64,000 nucleotides of DNA from JAOUEA01 sp963825635 (GTDB taxonomy: Bacteria; Actinomycetota; UBA4738; HRBIN12): positions 248,001 to 312,000 of the forward strand of contig CAWGTU010000003.1 of the NCBI GenBank assembly GCA_963825635.1. Direction: 5' to 3'. The notes under the pieces were generated by a model. That model saw only the letters and a program-made list of their open reading frames with translations, did not search any database and had not been told where the DNA came from. Below, piece after piece: positions 58,633-64,000 of the stretch (the stretch's first letter is position 1; every line of letters begins with the position of its first letter). A program made the translations under genes and the position numbers.

Positions 58633-60564
58633 GTGGCGACGCCTCCCATCCCCGACCCCGGCGCACAGGCGTTCAGCGCCGGCTCGTCGGTCTCCTCGAC
58701 GATGCGCCGACTCGCCGGTCACGTGCGCCTTCCCCACGCCCGACGGCGGCGGTCGACGGTGCGCCGGGTCGTGCTGGCGGTGCTCGCGGGGCTCGCCACC
58801 CTCGTCGTCCTGCTCGCGATCGACGGGTTCTTCGCGAGCCGTCAGATGTTCCGTGGCGTCTCGAGCGCCCGCAGCGCCCTGACCGAGGGCACGGTCGCGG
58901 TCGTGACCGGGGACCCCGAGGCGGCGGTCCCCCGATTCGAGCACGCCGCCGACGCGGCGGATTCGGCGCTGGCCGCGTTCGAGCGCCCGGCCGTCGGGCT
59001 CGTGCGCCGGCTGCCGTGGGTCGGCGACAACCTCGCGGCCATCGAGGCGGTCGCGCTCGCCTCGCGTCGCTCGGCCGACGCCGGGCTCGTGATGGTCGAG
59101 GCCGCCCGCATCCTCGGATGGAACGACCTGCGGATCCCCGCGGCGGAGGCGATCGGGGCCGTAAACCTCGCGACGATCGAGCGGGCCACTCCGGCGCTCG
59201 ACGAGGTGGCGACCGAGCTCGGCGCGGCCGCGGCCCAGCTCGAGGCGGCCGACACCGGACGCCTGCTCGGGCCGGTCGCCGACGGCTACGAGGACGCCGT
59301 GCAGACGCTGCGGCGCCGGGCGAGGATCGCGCTCGACACGCGCGACTTCGTGGAGCTGTTGCCGCGGTTCCTGGGCACCGGAGCCGAGCGCCGGTACCTG
59401 CTCGCGATCCAGACGCTGGGACGCCCACAGGGGATCGGCGGCGAGGTCGACCTGATCGGCGTGCTCTCGGCGCGCGACGGCGTGATCGCACTCGACGCTC
59501 CCCTGACGCCGGCGAGCGCAGAGTTCGCCCAGGCGACCGCGACGACCGACGGCCGGTCGGCCGGCGAGAACCTGCTCGCGATCGCGCGCGATTCGGGCCT
59601 CGGCGAGCTCGACGGGGTGGTGCTCGCCGACTCCTTGTGGCTCGCCGACGCCGTCTGGACGACCGGCTCCGTCGAGGTGAGCGACCGGCCGCTGCCCGTG
59701 AACCCCGACCAGGCCCCGAAGGTGCTGGAGCGCGAGGTCTTCGAGGGTCGCGACGCCGACGCGGCCGAGACCCGTCGTGCCGAGGTCGCCACCGCGGTGG
59801 TGGAGTCCTACCTCGCGCGGCGCCCCGCCACCGAGAGCTTCGCGATCGCGCTCGCCCGCGACGTGTCGGAGCGCCACCTCGTCGTGGTCGCGACGCGGCC
59901 GCGGGAGCGGCGCATCCTCGAGCGCCTCGGCGCCGGCGGCGCGCCCGAGCCCCCCGCGCAACACCGGATCGCGGTCACCTGGGACACCGTGGTCGACAAC
60001 CATGCGGCCGTCTTCACGCGCCGCGACATCTCCCACCGCGTCACCCTCGAGGACGACGGGTCGGCCCGGGTCCGCACGATCGTGACGCTCGTGAACGAGT
60101 CGCCCGACGAGCCACCCTCGGCGCTGCTCGGCTTCCCGCTGCCGGCCACGGTGGAGGAGCCCGGCGGCGTCGACCCCGTCGGCGGGTGGGCGGCCGACGT
60201 GAGCGTGCTGCTGCCGCCCAAGGCCGACCGCATCTCGGCCGAGACGAGCATCCCGAGCCTGACCACGACCGAGAAGGACGAGGGCCGCACCACGGCGGTG
60301 GGCCGGCTCGCCGCGGATCCCGGCGATCAGATGTCGCTGATCGTGGGGTACCGCGTCCCCGACGCGAGGACCGACGGCGGCGTCTACCGGCTGCTCGTGC
60401 TGCCCCAGCCCGCCTGGCCCGCCGGTGTCGTGCGCATCCGCATCGACGCGCCCGCGGGGACGACGATCGTCGAGGCCGCCGACGAGCTGGACATCGGTGG
60501 GTCGATGGCTCAGTACGTGGGCGCCCCCACGAGACCGTTCGTCGCCTGGATCAGGTTCGAATGA
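58633..60564 (+). CDS. DUF4012 membrane-anchored protein
   Basis: A 643-residue protein with one membrane segment near residues 45-67 (VVLAVLAGLATLVVLLAIDGFF) and a large extracytoplasmic part. RRYLLAIQTLGRPQGIGGEVDLIGVLSARDGVI is the signature stretch of DUF4012 proteins, found in actinobacterial surface-polysaccharide regions and of unknown activity. Alternating helices at about 75-220 precede it. GTG 58633 lies 6 bp after TAGGGT, so the message may be leaderless. Convergent with the UDP-sugar dehydrogenase gene, 39 bp apart. Divergent from rpoB. Confidence 0.82.
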   Translation: MATPPIPDPGAQAFSAGSSVSSTMRRLAGHVRLPHARRRRSTVRRVVLAVLAGLATLVVLLAIDGFFASRQMFRGVSSARSALTEGTVAVVTGDPEAAVPRFEHAADAADSALAAFERPAVGLVRRLPWVGDNLAAIEAVALASRRSADAGLVMVEAARILGWNDLRIPAAEAIGAVNLATIERATPALDEVATELGAAAAQLEAADTGRLLGPVADGYEDAVQTLRRRARIALDTRDFVELLPRFLGTGAERRYLLAIQTLGRPQGIGGEVDLIGVLSARDGVIALDAPLTPASAEFAQATATTDGRSAGENLLAIARDSGLGELDGVVLADSLWLADAVWTTGSVEVSDRPLPVNPDQAPKVLEREVFEGRDADAAETRRAEVATAVVESYLARRPATESFAIALARDVSERHLVVVATRPRERRILERLGAGGAPEPPAQHRIAVTWDTVVDNHAAVFTRRDISHRVTLEDDGSARVRTIVTLVNESPDEPPSALLGFPLPATVEEPGGVDPVGGWAADVSVLLPPKADRISAETSIPSLTTTEKDEGRTTAVGRLAADPGDQMSLIVGYRVPDARTDGGVYRLLVLPQPAWPAGVVRIRIDAPAGTTIVEAADELDIGGSMAQYVGAPTRPFVAWIRFE

Positions 60565-60603
60565 ACGGGCTCAGCCGGCGGCGTCCATCCGATCGGTGGC
60601 CGA

Positions 60604-61914
60604 TCAGAGGCCGACCTGCGGCCGTCCGATCGAGGCGAACTGGAATCCGGCCGCCGTGAAGATCGTGGGATCGAGGGAGTTGCGCGCGTCGACCACGGCG
60701 GGCTGTGTCATCACGCCCTTGAGCCGAGCGAGATCGAGATCGCGGAACTCCTCCCACTCGGTGGCGAGCACCAGGCACGACGCGCCCTCGGCGGCCTCGT
60801 ACACGTCGGTCGCGATCTCGAGATCGGGCAACTCGACGGCTGCGGCGTCCGCCGCCATCGGGTCGTAGCCCACGACCCTGGTCCCCTCGGCCAGCAGCCG
60901 AGCGGCGAGTCCCAGGGCGGGGGCCCCCCGCACGTCGTCGGTGTCCGGCTTGAAAGCCAGGCCGAGGAGCACGACCGTCTTGCCCTCGAGGTTCCACAGG
61001 ACCTCCTCGATCTTGCGTGCGACCGCCTCCAGGGCCTCCTCGTTCACCCTGGCCGTCTCCCGCAACATCGCGAAGTCGTACCCGAGACGGTCGGCGACCC
61101 GCTCGAGGGTGACCACGTCCTTGGGCAGGCAGTAGCCGCCGTAGCCGAGGCCGGCCCGCAGGAAGGCGCCGCCGATGCGGGGATCGGCGCCCATGATCTC
61201 GGTCACCCCGTCGACATCGGCGCCCGCCAACTCGCTCACCCGAGCCATCGCGTTCGCGAACGAGATCTTCGAGGCCAGGAACGCGTTCGACGCGAGCTTG
61301 GACAGCTCCGCGGTGCGCGGGTCGGTCTCGATCAACGGCACGCCACGATCGAGCAACGGCGCGTAGAGGACACGCATGACCTCGAAGGCGCGAGGATCGT
61401 CGGCCCCCACGACGAGCCGATCGGGGTTCAGCGTGTCCTCGATCGCGTGGCCCTCGCGTAGGAACTCGGGACTCGAGGCGCCGACCAGGTCGAGCTCGGG
61501 ACGCTCCATGCGTGCCACCTGGTCGATGCGGCCGCTGGTGCCCGGAGGCACGGTGGACTTCACGACGAGCACGACGCCGTCGGACGCAGCCCGGGCGATC
61601 TCGCGCACGGCCCCCTCGACGGCGATGAGGCTTCGGTCGCCGAGCCCCACCGGCGGCCGCCCGACGCAGACGAAGACCACGCTCGCTCCCGTCACGGCGT
61701 CGGGGATCGACCCGGTGAAGCGCAGCCCCCCCGATCGGACCCCGTCTCGCAGCAGATCGTCCAGACCGGGCTCGTGGAAGGGAGCCCGGCCGGCCTGCAG
61801 CGTCTCGACCTTCTCGGGGTCGGTATCCATGCCGACGACCTCGTGCCCGAGGCTCGCGAGCGCGGCTCCGGTGATCAACCCGACGTGGCCGATGCCCACG
61901 ACCGCGACCTTCAT
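60604..61914 (-). CDS. UDP-glucose/UDP-N-acetyl-sugar 6-dehydrogenase
   Basis: NAD-dependent oxidation of a UDP-hexose to the uronic acid, 436 residues. NAD site VAVVGIGHVGLITGAALASLGHEVVGMD, Lys206 and Asn210 (SKLASNAFLASKISFANA), catalytic Cys262 in LGYGGYCLPKDV, and the C-terminal LGLAFKPDTDDVRGAPAL. ATG 61914 overlaps the epimerase stop (ATGA). Coupling to a WbpP-like epimerase favours a UDP-GlcNAc/GalNAc route, but UDP-glucose is equally possible from sequence alone. Confidence 0.9.
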   Translation of the reverse strand: MKVAVVGIGHVGLITGAALASLGHEVVGMDTDPEKVETLQAGRAPFHEPGLDDLLRDGVRSGGLRFTGSIPDAVTGASVVFVCVGRPPVGLGDRSLIAVEGAVREIARAASDGVVLVVKSTVPPGTSGRIDQVARMERPELDLVGASSPEFLREGHAIEDTLNPDRLVVGADDPRAFEVMRVLYAPLLDRGVPLIETDPRTAELSKLASNAFLASKISFANAMARVSELAGADVDGVTEIMGADPRIGGAFLRAGLGYGGYCLPKDVVTLERVADRLGYDFAMLRETARVNEEALEAVARKIEEVLWNLEGKTVVLLGLAFKPDTDDVRGAPALGLAARLLAEGTRVVGYDPMAADAAAVELPDLEIATDVYEAAEGASCLVLATEWEEFRDLDLARLKGVMTQPAVVDARNSLDPTIFTAAGFQFASIGRPQVGL

Positions 61915-62879
61915 CGTGCGACCTCCTCGATCGGCGCCGAGCCGGCAGCCGCCCTGAACCAGTCCGTGGTTCGAGCCACGCCGTCCTCGATGCTCACCTG
62001 CGGCACGTACCCGAGCAACCTGCCCGCGAGCGACACGTCGGCCTGGGTCATGCGGACGTCGCCGGCCCGCGACTCGGTGTGCACCGGGTCGGGCGTCACC
62101 CCGACCCGGTCGGCGATCAACGCCAAGAGCCGGTTCACCGACGTCGGCTCCCCGCCGCCGCCGATGTTGAACGCCATGCCGTGGGCCTCGGGCGGCGCCT
62201 TCGCCGAGCGCAGGTTCGCCTCGACGACGTCGTCGATGTAGGAGAAGTCGCGCGACTGCTCCCCGTCCCCGTGCACCTCGGGGCGGGCCCCCGTGAGACA
62301 GGCCATCGCGAAGCGGGGCACGACCGCCGCGTACTCGGACTCGGGGTCCTGCCCCGGCCCGTAGACGTTGAAGTAGCGCAGCGCCACCGTCGGCACCCCG
62401 TAGCTGCGATACATGCCGGCGCAGTAGACCTCGAGCGCGAGCTTGCTGGCCGCGTACGGCGAGCGCGGCGCGAGCGTCATCGACTCCCGCAGCGGGAACT
62501 CGGTCTGGTCCCCGTAGACCGAGCTGCTGCTCGCGGCGACGACCACGGCGCCGGCGTCGCGCGCGGCGAGCAGCACGTTCAGGGTGCCGCGCACGTTCAC
62601 GTCGGTCGTGAGCCCCGGCTGCTCCATCGACCTCGGCACCGAGCGCTTGGCGCCCTGGTGATAGATCGCGGCGCAGCCACGGGCCGCATCGGCCACGGCC
62701 GCCTCGTCGCGCAGGTCCGCCTCGACGAAGCGCACCTCGGGCACGTCGGCGAGGTTGTCGAGGGTGCCGTCGGAGAGATCGTCGAGGCCCACGACCTCGG
62801 CCCCGTCGGCCACGAGCCGGCGGCACAGATGCGAACCGATGAACCCTGCGGCGCCTGTCACGAGCACACGGTCGGTCAC
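61911..62879 (-). CDS. NAD-dependent UDP-sugar 4-epimerase (WbpP-like)
   Basis: Extended SDR, 322 residues: VLVTGAAGFIGSHLCRRL, YHQGAKRSVPRSMEQP (the VPRS stretch typical of WbpP/VipB-type enzymes), SSSVYGD, SPYAASKLALEVY with the catalytic Tyr and Lys, and RDFSYIDDVVEANL. Begins at GTG 62879 with AAGGAG upstream. It probably epimerises UDP-GlcNAc (or UDP-GlcA) and feeds the dehydrogenase that follows it in the operon. Confidence 0.86.
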   Translation of the reverse strand: MTDRVLVTGAAGFIGSHLCRRLVADGAEVVGLDDLSDGTLDNLADVPEVRFVEADLRDEAAVADAARGCAAIYHQGAKRSVPRSMEQPGLTTDVNVRGTLNVLLAARDAGAVVVAASSSSVYGDQTEFPLRESMTLAPRSPYAASKLALEVYCAGMYRSYGVPTVALRYFNVYGPGQDPESEYAAVVPRFAMACLTGARPEVHGDGEQSRDFSYIDDVVEANLRSAKAPPEAHGMAFNIGGGGEPTSVNRLLALIADRVGVTPDPVHTESRAGDVRMTQADVSLAGRLLGYVPQVSIEDGVARTTDWFRAAAGSAPIEEVAR

Positions 62880-62916
62880 GGGGAGGGAGCTCCTTCTGAG
62901 GGTCGGGGGGAGCGTC

Positions 62917-62946
62917 AGGCTACGCCGGAGCCCCTCGATGCCGCAA
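62917..62946 (-). promoter_or_regulatory. putative promoter of the epimerase-dehydrogenase operon
   Basis: Minus-strand TTGCGG (62946-62941) and TAGCCT (62922-62917) are 18 bp apart in the 96-bp gap after the RmlC-like gene. The leader would be about 30 nt with AAGGAG before the GTG. Moderate match. Confidence 0.45.
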
Positions 62947-62975
62947 GAGGGAACCTCTCCCCGACGGGCTGGGCC

Positions 62976-63503
62976 TCACGCCCCGAACGCGGGAGGATCG
63001 CGCAGCACCTCGGCCAGCGACGGGTTCGAGGCGTCGCGGTCCGACGTCAGCGGCTCGGCGCTCGGCCACGGGATCTCGAGGTCGGTGTCGTTCCAGGCGA
63101 TGCCGAATTCGTCCTCGCCCGTGAACGCCGCATCGACCAGGTACTGCAGCGCGAGATCGGTCACGGCGTGGAACCCGTGGGCCACCCCGGGGGGCACGTA
63201 GAGCCCACGCATGCCCGTGCCGGCGTCGAACGTCTCCCACCAGACGCCCCGCTCGGTCGGTGACCCGGCGCGCAGGTCGACCAGGGCGACGAACGCCGTG
63301 CCCTCGAGCACGCACCAGTAGTCGGCCTGGCGACGATGGAAGTGCAGACCCCGCAGCACCCCCGCACGGCTCCGCGAGAGGTTCGACTGCACCATCGGGG
63401 GGGTGCCGGGCAGCCACTCCTGCCGGAAGACCTCGGTGAACGCGCCACGGTCGTCGGCACGGGTGTCGAGGTCGACGACCCGGACACCGTGGGGAGCGTC
63501 GAT
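62976..63503 (-). CDS. dTDP-4-dehydrorhamnose 3,5-epimerase-like (RmlC family)
   Basis: Cupin-fold sugar-nucleotide epimerase. The reading frame gives VRVVDLDTRADDRGAFTEVFRQEW, then NLSRSRAGVLRGLHFH, GTAFVALVDLRAGSP and VPPGVAHGFHAVTD, with catalytic His in LHFH; all are needed for the fold. The only in-frame ATG (63395) would remove the first 36 conserved residues, including DDRGAF. Between the preceding TAG (63521-63519) and that point no ATG, GTG or TTG occurs. ATC 63503 is 7 nt after GGAG and gives 175 residues, the family length. The start is therefore tentative. No rmlA, rmlB or rmlD is in the window. Confidence 0.82.
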   Translation of the reverse strand: MDAPHGVRVVDLDTRADDRGAFTEVFRQEWLPGTPPMVQSNLSRSRAGVLRGLHFHRRQADYWCVLEGTAFVALVDLRAGSPTERGVWWETFDAGTGMRGLYVPPGVAHGFHAVTDLALQYLVDAAFTGEDEFGIAWNDTDLEIPWPSAEPLTSDRDASNPSLAEVLRDPPAFGA

Positions 63504-63518
63504 GAGAGCGCTCCGAGG

Positions 63519-63914
63519 CTAGGTGACCCGGACCCGGATGCCCTTGGACGAGCTCGCGAGGCAGCGGTGCTTGTGCGGGTGCGTGCCCCACTTGCGACCG
63601 TTGAACTTCACCTTCCACGTCTTGGTCGCATTCGGCCTCACGGTGAACTTGTAGAACCCCGACTGCCGCGTCTGCTTCGTCGCGATCTTCTTGTTGCCGG
63701 CGAACAGGCTGACCTTGCGCCAGTTGAAGCACTTCGACCAGTCGCTCTTGAGCTTGCCCTGGAACGAGACCTTCTTGCCCTTCTCCACGTGCTTCTTGGT
63801 CGCGTGGATCGTGATCCGCGTCGACTCGGTGCGTTCGTGGGCCTGGGCCGGCGCCGCGCCGAGGGCGACGAGCAGCATGGTCACCGCGAGGGTGCGCGCG
63901 AGGATGGCCTTCAC
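63519..63914 (-). CDS. small secreted protein, Lys-rich beta-type domain
   Basis: 131 residues with a clear signal peptide (KAILARTLAVTMLLVALGAAPAQA, cleaved before HERTES). The mature part of about 105 residues has alternating short strands (RITIHATKKHVEKGKKVSFQG, SGFYKFTVRP, TWKVKFNG) like an Ig-like or carboxypeptidase-regulatory-type sandwich. Two cysteines (in KCFNWRK and HRCLASS) could form a disulfide. GTG 63914 follows AAGGAG by 7 nt. Strongly basic. No family is recognised with confidence. The 86 bp upstream to the window end carry no gene. Confidence 0.75.
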   Translation of the reverse strand: MKAILARTLAVTMLLVALGAAPAQAHERTESTRITIHATKKHVEKGKKVSFQGKLKSDWSKCFNWRKVSLFAGNKKIATKQTRQSGFYKFTVRPNATKTWKVKFNGRKWGTHPHKHRCLASSSKGIRVRVT

Positions 63915-64000
63915 CGTTCAGCTCCTTCGAGATGTCGTGGTCGCCCTCATCGTGGGCTCTGAGGACGTCATCGCAGCGTATCGAGGTGACCGCTTCAGTG

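Noticed and set aside
63503..63521. Stop-codon readthrough fusing the secreted protein to the RmlC-like enzyme, which are in the same frame across one TAG
   Set aside because: The first is exported and the second acts on cytoplasmic nucleotide sugars. A Shine-Dalgarno lies between them, so separate initiation is more sensible.

Overview
The window is high-GC chromosomal DNA, and its gene order points to an Actinobacteriota genome. The block rpoB-rpoC / rpsL-rpsG-fusA-tuf / S10-spc-alpha ribosomal operons / truA-rplM-rpsI / glmM-glmS-acpS-nnr-alr / tsaE-tsaB-rimI-tsaD is the order known from Streptomyces and Mycobacterium. As in Streptomyces, rpsD is absent between rpsK and rpoA. Protein details (single CxxC-type S14, L24 with a zinc-ribbon tail, EF-Tu of deep-branching actinobacterial type) suggest a lineage outside the classical Actinomycetia, perhaps Acidimicrobiia or a relative. 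That placement is inference. GTG starts and 4-bp ATGA/GTGA stop-start overlaps are very common. No tRNA, rRNA, CRISPR array or insertion sequence was seen.

Layout. (1) 1-9.1 kb, minus strand: a LuxR-type response regulator with its histidine kinase, then a cell-surface glycan cluster (Wzx flippase, Wzy/WaaL-like polymerase/ligase, Wzz-like chain-length protein) with two unusual P-loop proteins, one a nucleotidyltransferase-thymidylate-kinase-like fusion. (2) 9.3-13.7 kb: GDP-mannose 3,5-epimerase, an FAD amine/amino-acid oxidase with a cupin, an ASCH protein and a GalE-like epimerase. (3) 13.7-24.6 kb: a tightly overlapping run making the t6A tRNA modification (tsaD, tsaB, tsaE, with rimI), a family-4 uracil-DNA glycosylase, a membrane-anchored hydrolase, and cell-wall and housekeeping enzymes (alr, nnr, acpS, glmS, glmM). 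(4) 24.6-27.2 kb: an accessory insert with arsR-arsM, a DUF2007 protein and a broken rtcB. (5) 27.2-49.1 kb: rpsI, rplM, truA, the alpha, spc and S10 operons, tuf, fusA, rpsG and rpsL. (6) 49.4-50.9 kb: plus-strand inositol-monophosphatase-family and MarR genes wedged between rpsL and rpoC. (7) 50.9-58.4 kb: rpoC and rpoB with a very good promoter. (8) 58.6-63.9 kb: a DUF4012 membrane protein, UDP-sugar dehydrogenase, sugar epimerase, RmlC-like protein and a small secreted protein, i.e. a second glycan-precursor group.

Together, the sugar-nucleotide enzymes (GME, GalE-like, UDP-sugar dehydrogenase and epimerase, RmlC, GlmS/GlmM) can feed the Wzx/Wzy/Wzz machinery and the cell wall. The rest is the core translation and transcription factory. 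Points most worth attention: two ORFs whose only sensible initiator is an SD-preceded ATC; a palindrome built on the rpoBC -35 box; a large imperfect inverted repeat in the insert between the rpo and str operons; a clamp-binding-like QLELF tail on the uracil-DNA glycosylase; twin ArsR-type operators; and reading-frame breaks in rplM, tuf and rtcB, which may be assembly errors or, for rtcB, a real deletion.
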